A stretch of 64,000 bases of DNA from Eumeta japonica. Taxonomy: Eukaryota; Arthropoda; Insecta; Lepidoptera; Psychidae. Position 1 is the stretch's first letter; every line of letters starts with the position of its first letter. This document shows positions 24,131-36,835 of the stretch, piece by piece. Below the pieces are notes generated by a model. The model ran no database searches and was not told the DNA's origin. It saw only the letters and a program-made list of their open reading frames with translations. The stretch is from assembly GCA_005406025.1 (NCBI GenBank), contig BGZK01000216.1, positions 522,149 through 586,148 on the forward strand, in the 5' to 3' direction. The translations under genes and the position numbers were made by a program.

Positions 24131-24417
24131 AGAACAGTAGGCAGAGACCTGTATGTGAAATATTCTATCTAAGGTAGATACAGCCTTCAAGTCAAAGGGG
24201 TTATACTTGATGTTCAGTCAGGAAAGGCTCTAATTTGCTTACCATAGCTTGATAACGACCCAGCCCAGGGTGGGATCATGACCCTTTTGACACATGACCT
24301 GGATCCACCCCCATATTCCATAATCATCATAATCAAGATCATCTCAGCGGTTTCTGTTAATTAAAATTTATTCCTTCTTTAATATGCTACCAATTTAGCT
24401 TGCATATTGTTTTCCAG

Positions 24418-24745
24418 GGCACCCCTTGCTACTCTTTCATCACATTCATTCACTCTGTAAATTTGTTTTGTCAGTCTATTTTGATTCTTCACTTCCAGAT
24501 GGTCAAAGCAACCTCGTCATATCTTTCTCTACTCTAGACAACACTACATCTTTTAAACCACATCATTGTCTGACATCACTATACCTATAGTTATCTTTCA
24601 AAGGCACTACAGATATGTATACTACACAGGGATCTCATCTCCACCGCATCAGTTCTACCTTCATTCTTATTCTGTCATCCAATTTTCACTACCATACATA
24701 AGCATAGGGACCAGAATTGTGTTACAATTAACCAGCGTAATTGTA
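24418..24745 (-). pseudogene. LINE reverse-transcriptase C-terminal relic (copy 1)
   Basis: Read on the minus strand, three blocks of a non-LTR retrotransposon RT tail appear in order. LMYGSENWMTEN (near 24700) corresponds to the family's 'LLYGSExW' motif. DVVLSRVEKDMTRLL lies at about 24505-24560. VKNQNRLTKQIYRVNECDERV lies near 24430-24499. Frame changes and stops separate them. The last block is shared with the fragments at 35357 and 54560, so all three belong to one LINE family. Truncated and inactive. Confidence 0.7.
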
Positions 24746-26117
24746 AAGAGGGGCAGTTAAAAACAACATTCATAATTAAATCACCTTAAACTTTTAGCAC
24801 TTGGAAATTAAAATGGAATACATCCTTACTTTATAGCCAATGACAGCCTTTATCAAATTTGGGGCTATATAAGTAAAATTGTTTGGTTCAACTTTACTTT
24901 GAGAGGACCATAAAATTATTGAAAAAATATTTGAGATACTGTTTGCAACAATTAACAATTTATGACTTTTTAATGACAAACTTTAAGAATGAATAAGTAA
25001 CAGTTATGTTTTATTTATTTATTAGTGATAAATCTTATTTTTATTGCTCTTAACCTCAAACATAAAGCTTTTTTGAAAATAATTATTCATACAATTTTTA
25101 TATTGGGTTATGGACAATACTCGAGATATTTGTGAAAACCAGTGTAATTGTAAACAGATATACATTTATGGCTAGTTGTTGCTCATGCCTTCTTGTATGG
25201 CAATTATGAAACTAGCAACATTTTAAAAAGACTTGAAAGCTGTCTTTCATTTCTTCATTGTCTTTCATCACCCATAGAAAATCTTAGATGTCATATCGTG
25301 GGGTCTTTGTCAAAGCCACAATGTTTATAGCGAGATTTTTTCCTTTTCATAAACTTTATTGACTTAAAAAAAATTTTTTTTTTGGTAATGTGTGTCACAA
25401 AAAAAATGTGTTGAACTATATTTTTTTCTGTGGTACTCATCAAAAAATCTAATGGTAGGTAGGTACCATTTGTCCAAATCTATTCAGTTGATACTTCAAA
25501 TTAAAAAGAGGGAAGAATTTGAATTTGCTCTCTGTCTAGTCTTTACGTAATCTTATATGATAAATAATATGATAAAATATAATAAATATGAAAAATCCTT
25601 AGTTAAGCAGTAGATTACTACTAATAAAATATGAAAGTTTTGTCCAAATTGGTCCATTAGTTTTTGAGTGATGCTTTAACAAACAAATAAATATATAGAC
25701 AAACAGGCAAAAATATTATTATATAAGTCAGTGTTTTGGGGTCTGTGTTATGTACATAAAGTGCATACAACATACAACTTTTTTTTTTCAGTGTACTACA
25801 AGGGTACTTTGAATGTGTTGTTTTTACCCATTTTTTTGATTGATTGAATCGATTAATTTTTTGATTTGACAAATTTGGCAATTGTCCCAAGTTGAGATAG
25901 ATCTTTATTTTTTTTACTGTACACTTCTGAATTTGCAAGTCATTAATGAATTATAATATAATAGGTTTTGTTATATGTTTATTGTTCAATGTTCTTAATT
26001 ACATTAAATCTAGGATTACCACGAAGTCATGGGTGTATAATTGTTATTGTTAGTATTGAGAGTCAATATAAGCGATCAACATTTACTTCATTCATATCAG
26101 AATATGGGATAAGTTTA
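24746..26117 (+). other. intron 1, AT-rich part
   Basis: Nothing recognised beyond poly-T/poly-A runs. No supported exon or repeat end. Confidence 0.4.
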
Positions 26118-26546
26118 CAAAGTGCTCCTGACGTTTTCCATTAACTTTGGCAAATGACCATGCTTGACCATAACTATCGGTAGCTGTCAAAGACCATAAT
26201 TCAGAAATGTTTAATTAATTGGTATTTTGTAAATTTACAGACAAAATGTTTTAGTTTTCGTTTGTATGTCGAGTACTTTAACGTAATTTTCGCGTTGCCG
26301 CTTCTCGCTGCACGTGTTCAGTCGTGAGGCGGCCGCCCGCTGCCCGCAACCCGCGCACCGATAGCTATGCTATTACGTTGCCGTTTGTGTAAAAGGCTTT
26401 ACATACTAGCTACTTTGATTTATTATTTTTGTTAATTGAAAAAAATTTTAACTTTATTTTTAGGCAAATGTCATTTGAGAACTTTCGATGGTTATCGTCA
26501 GTAGACTCACTTGCCAAAGTTAAAGGAAAATGTTAGGAGCACGTTG
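26118..26546. mobile_element. 429-bp TA-flanked TIR element (MITE)
   Basis: The ends are CAAAGTGCTCCTGACG... on the left and, as reverse complement, CAACGTGCTCCTAACA... on the right. They pair over at least 40 bp with about 85-90% identity (through TTAACTTTGGCAA) and more weakly for another 40 bp. Both outer ends abut TA, a target duplication typical of Tc1/mariner-type elements. The interior has no transposase frame and contains a strikingly GC-rich core at 26290-26360 (GGCGGCCGCCCGCTGCCCGC) in very AT-rich surroundings. Confidence 0.78.
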
Positions 26547-28995
26547 TATATAAGGTAGAAATGTAAGTAAAGAATTGGAATTATGCCACTTTTATCAATA
26601 TTCACATTTACTTTGGTTGACCCTATGACTCTTCATCGTAAGGTTTTGTTCACTATTTTATAAAGTACATAGGTATATATAAAAAAAGTTAGATTTTTAT
26701 AGATTTATATAAAATATATAGAAACTAAATATTTGATTTTCAGTCAAAAAAGTTTCTATGTGGCTCAGGTAAAATAATTTATTTGGACACCCCTTCCTTT
26801 TTTAAAGTTCCGCTTGTACATCTCAGATTTAACTTTTAGTCTTAGTTGTAACTTTTTTAAAAAAAATTAATAACATAAAACTACTATTTTGCCAACAATA
26901 GTAAAATAGCTAGTAAGACAATTATTTCTGCAAACCCATCATGAGCCTTTCTCCTTATAGAGGGGTCAAGTTACGGCTTTACATGAGTCATTAGGTACCA
27001 CACAACTGTTCCAGCATTTATTAAAGAACTGGTACATTGAATTTAAATAAACAATTTTTGACGAAAATAGTGCCATGGAACTGGTCTGATATGAAGCCAG
27101 AAGCAGCCGTTTATTATGGAACTCCATAATAAAGGAATGTATCCTAGCCATGTTTGGGCTTATTGCAATTGTTATCAGGTGCACAGTGGTAATAAATGGT
27201 TTTTAACCAATTTCAAAATAGGTGGTTCTATGTTTCTTTCTATGTTTTTTTTATGTGTGTTCAGCTATAATTTCGTCAAATGTGAAATAATTTTGATTTT
27301 TTTATAATATAAAGAATAATAATAATTTATGTAGCTTGTATAAGAATACTTAATTTGGTAGTTGCATTCCAAATTAAAATGTAAAGATCCTGAAATAATT
27401 ACATGTGGACAATAAATTTAGAATTAGAACTGCTTTTATTTTTGAAGGCGGTTTTATTTTATTATTTTTTTAATTTAATATTTTTTAAATAATATCTTGT
27501 TAAACTACTAGTTCTATGCACAAAAGTCAAACTTTCTTCATTTCGCCTACTATTTCTTTAATTTAATAATTCCATCATTTATCACCTTCCTTACTTAGGA
27601 AGTTGTTCCTTTATTCATTTCCTGTACTATTTTTGCTTCATCCACTAATACAGATTCCTAAATTCCATGTTTCGTCAAGCTCTAAAATTTCGTACTGTTT
27701 GGTTTGGGTAAAACCAACCAACCCAACCAACTTTTATCCTTTCTAGCTATCTAGTGACCATTTTTGCATGACTTTGCTAATGTTAGCATAAAGCTTAAGT
27801 TTGTCACATCACTAAGAAGTGACAAACTGTATAAGAAACACAAGTCGAAATATTGGTACAGTAGAAGAAGGCAATCACCATCCTCATTCACACTTTGGTC
27901 TCTGAATTTTGATTCTTTAGTGTTAATAGTGACTGAAAATAATAACATATATTTTGCATTTAATAGACTTAAATTTTATAAATACGGATGAAGTCATGAT
28001 GTTCATATGCAAATAAACATTAAATTTTCCTTTTGACATGTTTTAAAAATGATATAGTATGCTCTATGATTGTGTTAGAAACATTGTTTTTAATTTTCAT
28101 ACCTAGGAAAATATATAGATATACAAATACAACCATTATACAATCACTTCTCCATTTGTTCATCTGTCAGTCACACATGTGATAGACAGATGAAACCTTT
28201 ATGAGAAACTCTTAGATATACAGATATGCAGTTCGACATAATCATCAGCATGTTGACTAATGGTATAATCTGATATTAACATCCCAAAATGATCAGGAGT
28301 ACTACAAGGGAATCAAAAAGTAAAATCATATTCAAGATCATTATACATATGTATAGAAAGTTATATATATAGATCTAGAGAGATATATCATGAGAGTTCC
28401 ATTAGCAAATTATTAAGCTTTAAATTATTAATTTTCGTTAGAATCAAGCTCCTCTGCCCCTTGTGCACTAATGGTTATTTTTGAATATGTGGAAAAAATC
28501 ATAAAAATAATATACATAATGTAATTAAGAGATTTTTAACATGTATATCCAAAATTTGTTAATTGCTTCTCTCTATTTGTTTGAATTATCTAATTGAGTT
28601 TACAGTCTGAAAAATCTGAATAGTTACAGTGTGTACTTGAGACAGTTTAAAACATATTTTGTAGGAAAAGTGGTGGTATAATGTATTTTAATAGACATCT
28701 AAAAAAGTCTGACATACATTTTTCTCTTACTGTCCTGATTTTCGGTTGTAGGTCCATTTTATAAATATATATAATTTTTAAAAATGATAAAACCTAATAA
28801 TAAAAGCTATTTTCCAAGAGACACTATTCAAATATCAAATAAATATTGTAAAATTGAATCTCGCTATGGCTGTATTTTTCAAAATTTTTTTTGGTACCAT
28901 TACCAGTGACTATACAAGTAGACAACAAAAATTATATGAATAAAAAAAATCTGTATGAAATCTTTAGCGCGCGTGTCTGACTCAAATTTAGCTGA

Positions 28996-28998
<3 letters not shown>

Positions 28999-29028
<30 letters not shown>
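28999..29028. repeat. (TA)n microsatellite
   Basis: About 15 uninterrupted TA dinucleotides within the AT-rich first intron of the JIL-1-like gene; likely length-polymorphic. Confidence 0.9.
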
Positions 29029-29030
<2 letters not shown>

Positions 29031-30108
29031 ACTTTGTTGCTATACCAAATTCTTGAAGATTACATTAATATTATAATGTTTTCTGAAATAAAAATTGCAG
29101 AAGTGTATGCCTCAACAGTGGGGTGATTAAAATTTGACATAGGTATTTTTTTCTTTTCACAAATTATGTAAATTGTTTCAATTGCCTTATTGCTCTGTGA
29201 GAAAATAATGCCTTAGGGTCGTCCATTAATCTCTTGATTTAGCAACTTTTTAACCCCCCTATGTGATACTTAGCTATATTTTAAATTAACATCCCTCCCT
29301 TTCTTGTCAAAATCTCATATATTTTTTGGTACAAAACATCTAAAAAATTCCAGAATATTGTCTTTAAATACAGTTGTACTGGCGTGTCTGGTGGTCGGGA
29401 AGGAAATTCGTTACCTGGCAACGGCGAATCAATGAAAAAACAAATTCATGTTATATTTTGCTACACTCCCTTCCATTTGATATTTTGTAATTTTTTCCCC
29501 ACTCTTTCTAGCCTCACCTGATTAATGGACAATCCCTTATTAGGCTGATATGTGAATACTTTATTAAATTTTGTTTAATAATTTATTCATATTTCAGTAC
29601 AATAAGACAAAAAAGTAACTAGATTAAATTTATTTCATAAAATTGAATTTTGTACTAATTCCAATAAAAATTAAATAAGTTAACTGAAATTGTTGCCTGT
29701 ACTTAATATCGTCTAATGCTTATCATAATGTGAGGTGTGAAAAATTACTTATCCCTATTTTATATATTATCTCCTATTTTAAATCTTATGTTTAAATTAC
29801 TTGTTCTTAAGTGACAATTAATTGTGTTATATGCAATTTGATTTTGTAATCGGGTGTAGTTGTATATTTCTATTTTAATAAATAGCATTAACAAATAATT
29901 TATTTGCTTGAATTAATATTATAAATGAGGAATCCTTTACATTGAAAATTTCTATTCCTTAAGATTAAACAAGTACAATTAGATTAGGGTTGTGCATAGT
30001 TTTTAGAGATGCGTGAAAGTTATAAAATATGAGTCGTACAATTCCATAGATATGGTTCTAGATATCATTAAATTTTACTTATATGTCATTCTATATCAAT
30101 GTTTTATG

Positions 30109-30146
30109 GTTCAGTTCAGTTCAAGTTCAGTTCAAAAGTTCAGAAG
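30109..30146. repeat. irregular TTCAG repeat
   Basis: GGTTCAGTTCAGTTCAAGTT is followed by further CAGTTC/AGTTCAG units, about six imperfect copies of a pentamer. Confidence 0.7.
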
Positions 30147-32014
30147 TACCTATCTTCACATTGTACAGTTTTTATATCATAAATTGAAAATACTGAAAGT
30201 TAGCACTATAATTGTTTTAATTTTTATACCAAGAAGTACTGAATATTGTAGAATATTTTGGAACACCAGTTTTGGAACCTGTTGGAAAACAGTGATTTTT
30301 AGAAAGTTTTCGTGTCCATATGATGGTAAATTCAAATTGAATCCAACATTAAATACTAATGTTTTTAAACTCATGCTTTTACAATTCTATCTTTATTCAT
30401 ACATCCAAGAATGTATATGAATTACTTTTATTTTTATTCTCTGAAAGGATTTATTTATTTCTTTTTCTCTTCAATTCTACAATGAACGTTGAAAACTTAT
30501 ATCTATATAGCTGTAATTGGGTCATACAATTTATATTTTTATCACACTTTAAATTTCTATGTCGAATAGTTTTGAGTGAATGATAATAAAATAAAAACAA
30601 AGACAAACATGAAACTGATTCTCTGGGGTTTATCAATTCTGTACTTATATCATTAATGGATAATAATTTGATAACCTTAATAGACAGTAATTTATAGACA
30701 ATTTGTTTTAATGACTCGGGTTTTTATTACATAATAAGTAACCATCGACTTTCAAGTATGTTCTTTTTTACCATGTATCATTTTATCATTTCTCAAGAAG
30801 GTACATGTGTAATGGAATTATGTGACCATAGAGGCATTATTCGTTTTTATTTGCTTGTTCTGAAAATACTAAAAAAGCTATATTCCTAGGACAACTGACT
30901 AGATAAACAAATATGTACATGGACGAATTAATTGTGAAGTTTATGAGTACTATCTATGTTACTACAATAGATAAACCAGTTTGGTGCAAATTAGGGTATC
31001 CATTATTTGCCAAATTTTTTTTTGCCATGCCTTCTGAAATTTTAGTAAAAGCCTTAAAAAATATCAAATCATAATAAGATTTTAATATCCATACTAAACC
31101 TTGTCCAATACATTTTCCATTTAAATATCATGGGATTTTGCCTTTTTTCATTATTATTGTTCTGTCTTAAACAAGTGAAAGATAAAGCAATGAGTAATAA
31201 ATATTCTTGTAAAAAATGGAACATTCTACAAAAAAGCTCTCTCGGGAATTTGTGGTAAATTTACTCTTTAAAAAAACTAAATATGTATATTAAGAGCTTT
31301 TTGAGCTGATATTTTTTTATGGCATAAACTGAAAATTAAAGGGCATAGCAAAAAAAAAACCCTGGGTAAATAAGGGACACTCTAATTCATATAGACCTGA
31401 CTGAACTCATTTTGAATATAAAAGCTTGTGTCAAATAAATCATTGCGCACTGAGATTCTTTCACATTAAACATTATTCTCTTTGGTACATCAAGTCATAT
31501 ATTTTAATTAATTGGATACGGTTGGTTTCCTCTTCAATCTCAACCAATAGGGAAAATATTTCTTTGATAGTAGAATCAAACCCTGTACAGCCTGTTATAT
31601 TTTCCATATGAAAGTGTGTCTGATACGTTAATTATTTTTTTTCATAATTTAACTAGAGTTGGTGAAACCGCCCTTAGCATCCGCTGCAAGGATTTTATTA
31701 TTTATTACCTCGATTGTGCAGATGTCACTTGACATAGAAAGTCTCAAACGTTGAATGTATCATAATATCATTAGATAATTTACCAAACTATTAGTTTGTA
31801 ATATTAGGCTAGCTTTTGGATAGTTCATAAGATCTTCTATGAGTACTTTACTACATTTAACGAAACATCATAAAATGTGACACTGGATCCTCGCTGGATC
31901 ATGTCGTCTCATTTGTAAGGATAGCTTGGATCTGACCTTGTATGCAATGTGATGGTTACTTTGAAATAGATGAATGGATATTTCATAGAGTGATTCATTT
32001 TTTTTTTGTTCCAG

Positions 32015-32083
32015 TGAACCTAAACGGCGTTGCCAAAGTGGACATGTCACACTTTGATATGCTCAAAGTCCTCGGTACTGGTG
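32015..32083 (+). CDS. JIL-1: JIL-1/MSK-type kinase, second coding exon (start of N-terminal kinase domain)
   Basis: Exon of 69 nt between acceptor TTTTGTTCCAG and donor CTGGTG|GTAAGTG. TG at 32015-32016 joins the G at 20289 to give Val; the exon reads VNLNGVAKV then DMSHFDMLKVLGTG and leaves one base (G), i.e. phase 1. The block VDMSHFDMLKVLGTG matches the opening of the N-terminal AGC-kinase domain of JIL-1 and of the vertebrate MSK kinases (ENFELLKVLGTGAYGKV). LGTG is the first half of the ATP-binding glycine-rich loop, so the intron splits the loop before the expected (A/G)YGKV. The rest of both kinase domains must come from exons not found in the remaining 32 kb. Confidence 0.85.
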
Positions 32084-33439
32084 GTAAGTGTTTATTTTTT
32101 GGTTTTGTACTAGTTCTATGAAAATATTAATTATTTTAATCGGACATAATTTCTTTTAATAATCGTATTGGCCGTTCAACATAATCATTGGCTGTAATAT
32201 ATGAGCGATTTTAAATAGTACAAATGTGTAATTAGAATGGATGAGTCGCTTATCAAATGTCTCTAGTATATCAAAGACCATGTATTGGTTCTTGCACTCC
32301 TGGTATGTATGCTGTAAGAGATACGAACCTCTGTCATCATAGAGGTATGAGAATGATCGTAAACAATACTAAAGTTAGGGGATTTTGAATGATGTATATA
32401 GAACTGAAATAATTAGTGATTTTCTATATTTGGTTAATTTTGTTTACGAACCAAACACGAACGGGGTATTGAAAAGTGTAAATATCCAGGAAAACTGTAT
32501 GGGGCCTCGTGTGTTGTTGCAAAGTAGCAATAACATCCTGCAGCAAACGCGTTTAGCTTATTCATGATAGCGTGCCGTTTTCTGTGCTAGCATGCTAGCA
32601 TATAACCAAAGAAACATAGGAGTAGAATCAATATTGCACAAATGCAATACCCGTGTGGTATTATACCGATCTCAATAGAAACATTTACATGTATGCGGTT
32701 GTAGTAGAAAAAGGCATTCTATGATTGTTGTTTGACCTTCTAGAAAATATGACCGCAAGGGGATGTACAAAAGAAATGTTAAAGAGCGCTGTGTGTGACG
32801 GAAGAGACGACAAGTGGCGCCCTAGAACAACTTATAATAACTTACAATTTCTGAAAAATTAATTACTGATAACTTCTTAAATGAAAGACAGGTCGGCTGC
32901 TCGTCTGCGACTATTTAGGCTACTGAGTTTATATTGTTGATAAACATTGCTGATACTGTTTATATTTCCAGAACGCTTAAAATACGGTAAGGATTAGCAG
33001 TGTTTTCGTTGAATTTGTTCGATATTATTGATGTCTTGTTTTGTGTGTATATGCGAAGCCTCGGTCTCTTCTCGATGGAGATTTTTATTCCTTATTTTTT
33101 TTATTTTACATTGTTCCTCTATAATTATTCCATTATAAGCCAGGTACAAAACTATACTTGCCGGCGACTTTCGCAAAACATTTGTATGAAAACTTTTAGT
33201 TCATTACACCAAACGATAGAGGCGCTGTGCGTCATTTCATACTAAATACGATTTACTACAGTCGCCTGTGAATACAGTAAGAATACATACGAACATAAAC
33301 ATGAGTTGCGTATAACATTGACCGATGTATACAAAGCATATACGTCTGTTGTATCTTTGGATATCAACGACTACCGACTCGGATCCTAATATGTGTACGC
33401 AGTTATAGCAACATTACAATTTCAAAGAGTATGACAGTA
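32084..33439 (+). other. intron 2 of the JIL-1-like gene, first part
   Basis: Mixed composition, no conserved exon recognised. A 15-nt AG...GT-bounded stretch near 32971-32985 is in compatible phase but gives ERLKY, which does not fit the kinase loop. Confidence 0.45.
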
Positions 33440-33604
33440 CAGTACAACGCACGAAACTCTGCCGCTCTGAATTACCTGCGAACGATGCGATGCGCGGGTT
33501 TAACACTCCCCGACCCTTCCTTGTTCACCCCCGGGTGCCATTTTACGCCATTGCGACGCTTCGGTGACTAACTTCACAGCGGCAGAGTTTCCTGCGTCGC
33601 AATG
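33440..33604 (+). mobile_element. 165-bp TA-flanked MITE, copy 1
   Basis: Left end CAGTACAACGCACGAAACTC then TGCCGCTCTGAA; right end TTCACAGCGGCAGAGTTTCC then TGCGTCGCAATG, which is its imperfect reverse complement. TA lies at both outer edges. The GC-rich core contains CTCCCCGACCCTTCC and CCATTTTACGCCATTGCGAC. Non-coding; mobilised in trans if at all. Three relatives lie within 10 kb. Confidence 0.85.
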
Positions 33605-34639
33605 TAATAATGCACGAGTGCAGTAACGTGTACGGGGTTTGACGACCCTAGCGGCCGCTGACTCATACCCAATTAAAAGTCCAAGCTCACGAATTAATTA
33701 CGCGATTAAGTGCCGTTAATGGCGTGAAATAAAATAATTGTGTGCATGTCCAAGAAATGTGTATACACAGGCATGAGGTAGATTTTTCCTTTGAAATTGT
33801 CAGTTAGATTAACTTATGGCGAGGAGCAGTCGACTGCCAAAATGTGCGTGCACCGCGCGGACATTCGGGGAATCCGAACGTTACGCTACAGAATATAATG
33901 TCACGGTAACGTTTCGGTTAGCTGCGAAATCGACGACTTCACCAATTTGGTCGTGTAATTTTAGCGGGAGTCAATGACAAATTAAATATTTAGAAGCTCC
34001 TTGTCGTTCCTACAACATCGACGATTGTCGATGGTATTCAGCATTATAGTGGTCGATTAGTTTTATTCGGACATCGCTATCGTACGAATACGTATCGTTT
34101 AGGGAAAATATTTTTTCTCGTATCGAAAACTTCAACAACATTCATGACTTTTACGTAACTCGCTGAAGTTTTGGTGAATTTAATAATAGTGTATACATTT
34201 TAAATGCAAACGTGCCGAATTTGATCGTTGTAAGTTTGTCAAACCAAGCCGATATTCCTGTAATTATCGAGCACGTTACACGTAACGTTTAGATATGTAA
34301 CTGCAATGTTTATATATTTTAATATTTAGCATTTTTTTGTTTTTAATTTATATTTACACATGTCTGCGAGAAATCTGTCTGACCTTTTCATACAAAATTC
34401 ACGGTTGGTCGAACGAGATGCGTATCGTTGTATAAAAAGAAAACGATTGTGCTTTTGTAGTAAACTAGAAGTACTGCGAATACAAAAGATAATCTAGGTT
34501 TTTAGTCGAGTTAAAAAATAGCTTACAAATTGTGAAACAATAGCGTCTATTTTTACAATAAAACGAAAAGTGCTGCCTTTTGCGAAGTTACTATGAATTT
34601 ACTAGTCAGATTTAGTCAATAAATCCTGCACACATTCGT
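33605..34639 (+). other. intron 2, nothing recognised
   Basis: Moderate GC with many CG dinucleotides in unique-looking sequence. No exon or repeat end was supported. Confidence 0.35.
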
Positions 34640-34950
34640 CCTCAGGTACGCCTCGCGAGGGCGGTCCCTCGGCGACTTTTATACGACGTCATATTCATTT
34701 ATTCCTTCGGATGGCGTATCCGCGCCGGCAAATCAAACACAAGGCACGCCATAATGGCAAACAGAACATAATTATTAGGGGGTTTATACCCGATAGGCGT
34801 GGGGTGGCCGCTGTAGCGTGCGAACACGCCGACCCGTGTCCGACTAACAGTCCCGCGTACGCGCACACGCCGCTACCTGCCCACGGACGCGCACGCGACG
34901 CTCGCGCCGGCGCCTTGGAGTTGAGGACCTGCTACGTGTCCGCATTCTGA
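34640..34950. promoter_or_regulatory. CpG-rich island in intron 2
   Basis: High GC and dense CG dinucleotides (CGCCTCGCGAGGGCGG near 34650; GACGCGCACGCGACGCTCGC near 34880) within much AT-richer flanks, plus a GACGTCA motif at about 34686. The open frame across it is low-complexity and not conserved-looking. Could be an internal promoter or enhancer; purely inferred from composition. Confidence 0.35.
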
Positions 34951-35356
34951 ATTAGACCGAATAAAACTATCTATCCGAAGCTCTACACATATGCGTGTAG
35001 TGGTCATCCATCGACTTTTGTAAAGACCTAACCGCCATGGAAAGTTCTGACCGCCGATCGGTCAAATAAAATTTCCGTTTTGTCCCCGGCCGAGGTCCGT
35101 GGCACCTGTGACAACTGCGTGATAGTTCGTGCATAGGTAGTTTCGGAGATCGGCTTGTACGAACAGGCAAACGGACAAAATGTGTAGAAACGGGGTTATC
35201 GTACGCTGTTACGTTCCCCCTACACCGTCCGCTATCAGTTTTTGCAACAATAGTTTCTATGTACATACGTAACGATTCTACAGTTTTCATTATGAGTATG
35301 TATATTTAACATTAATTAATTACGTTTTGTTAAAATTAAAAAGTGTCAAACGCCAT

Positions 35357-35667
35357 TCAACGGTTGGTATACCATAATAATATTGTGATGGTTGCATATG
35401 TGTATATTTTTTTTAATAACAGATCTCTCAAAGTTAGGGACGATAGATCTTCACTTTTGCGATCTGCGCGCACTCCTTTCACTTCACTGCCATCTGTCGG
35501 TCGTTTGGTAGCTCGTCGGTTTCGGGTGCTAAAAATTTGGTATTTCTTAAATACGCCACTGATTTGGTCCACATAAAATTTCTAGAACGTTCCATGCTGA
35601 CCTTATACACATTCGCTGTATAAAGAGAAATCTCTCGAGAGAGTCTACTCGCATTCATCATTTTCAT
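35357..35667 (-). pseudogene. LINE RT C-terminal relic (copy 2)
   Basis: On the minus strand NASRLSREISLYTANVYKVS (from about 35655 down) continues after a frameshift as MDQISGVFKKYQIFSTRNRR and TKRPTDGSEVKGVRADR. These blocks align with copy 3 at 54560 (NENRLTKQIYRAN; DHIGGMLKKGQIFRTRNRR). This is the extreme C-terminus of a non-LTR retrotransposon polyprotein; only the 3' part remains, as expected of 5'-truncated LINE insertions. Confidence 0.72.
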
Positions 35668-36669
35668 TTGTTATAAATTTTATATTTAATACTTAAAAGA
35701 AAAAAAAAATTAAATCCAACTAATTCAACGGTTTATCGTGCAAACTTTATTTTGATTTTAAGCTTCATCTAAGACTTGCACCGAACTTCTATAAAGTTAG
35801 GAACGTGATGACGTCATAGTAGTCCCGATTGTTTCGTCGCAAACGATGAGCGTCTGCTGCAAGTCTACAACTGAACGTTATATAAATGTTCGTCGTTAAC
35901 TGTTAGACATTTCAAGAACTAGGTAGGTATAGGAAGGAACACTTAGATTTCTCTAGGGTTATGTTTTCTAATCTCCAAAATCCCACGGCTAATCCAATTT
36001 TCGTGCCCATTTCAGGATTTGAATTACAGATTTGGGGAAGTTTCTCGATCGATCTCCAGCGACGAGAGTAAAGCGATTGCCGTAACTTTCACTAAGTACG
36101 ATACTTGACTAAGTAAATAAAGTGGAAATCTCACTTCGGTTTTTCTTCTCGTTCGTAATTATCTTAGTGTTCAATTCGAGTTCAGGTCGACGGCGATGAT
36201 AATAAGCTAATGCGAATGGTGTGAGTGTTTTGCAAGCGATTAGTTCCGGTATAAAATATTGTAATGAATTTAGTCGAATAATAATAATTATGATAACAAT
36301 AATTCGTACTTGTCTCTCCTATGAGGTAGCTTTTGTATAAAACCAAAAACGAATTATTTTCCTATTCATTTTAAGTATCAAATAATTTTCATCCGGTAAA
36401 TTTTCTTATGATAGTCGTGGGTAGTTAACACAATTTTTGTTTTTCACGAAATGCTTATATTGTCCTAACAAATAATAATTTGGGCGTGGTTGGACGGTCC
36501 GTCTTCGTCCCGACTTATACAAGAGTTCCGAACAGAAGAAAAAAAAAACCGTACCATTAATGGTATTTGTGTTCACATTTGTTTGTTCCGCTCGTAAACA
36601 TGAATATGTCGATGAGACGGTAAAAAAGTGTCTTTCGCAACTTACGTTCGGAACGCCATGTGTTATATA
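35668..36669 (+). other. intron 2, nothing recognised
   Basis: AT-rich to mixed sequence with a CRE-like TGACGTCA at about 35809. No exon, RNA gene or transposon terminus was supported. Confidence 0.35.
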
Positions 36670-36835
36670 CAGTACAGCGCACGAAACTCTGCTGCTCTGA
36701 ATTAACTGCGGAAGGTGTAGAGCGCGGGTATTATGCTCCCCGACCTTTCCTTCTTCCCCGCCGCGTTCCTATTTTACGCCATTGCAATGCTTCCGTGACG
36801 AGCTTCACAGCGGCAAAGTTTCGTGAGTCGTACTG
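36670..36835 (+). mobile_element. 166-bp TA-flanked MITE, copy 2
   Basis: Same family and orientation as copy 1. Ends are CAGTACAGCGCACGAAACTC and (reverse-complemented) CAGTACGACTCACGAAACTT, with TA on both sides. The right end is the best preserved of the family and defines the terminus CAGTAC. Confidence 0.88.

Larger units (their letters stand above)
26547..32014 (+). other. intron 1 of the JIL-1-like gene, right part
   Basis: AT-rich throughout. Contains a (TA)n microsatellite at 28999-29028 and a short irregular TTCAG repeat at 30109-30146. It ends in a long T tract and acceptor GTTCCAG before 32015. No other gene or repeat end was recognised. Confidence 0.5.

Noticed and set aside
32971..32985. 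15-nt AG...GT-bounded micro-exon in compatible phase with the kinase exon
   Set aside because: It encodes ERLKY, which would disrupt the GTGxYG loop; read through, it hits a stop after YGKD. Probably chance.
34967..35290. 107-codon minus-strand frame
   Set aside because: No family resemblance, no splice or promoter context; the composition is that of the surrounding intron.
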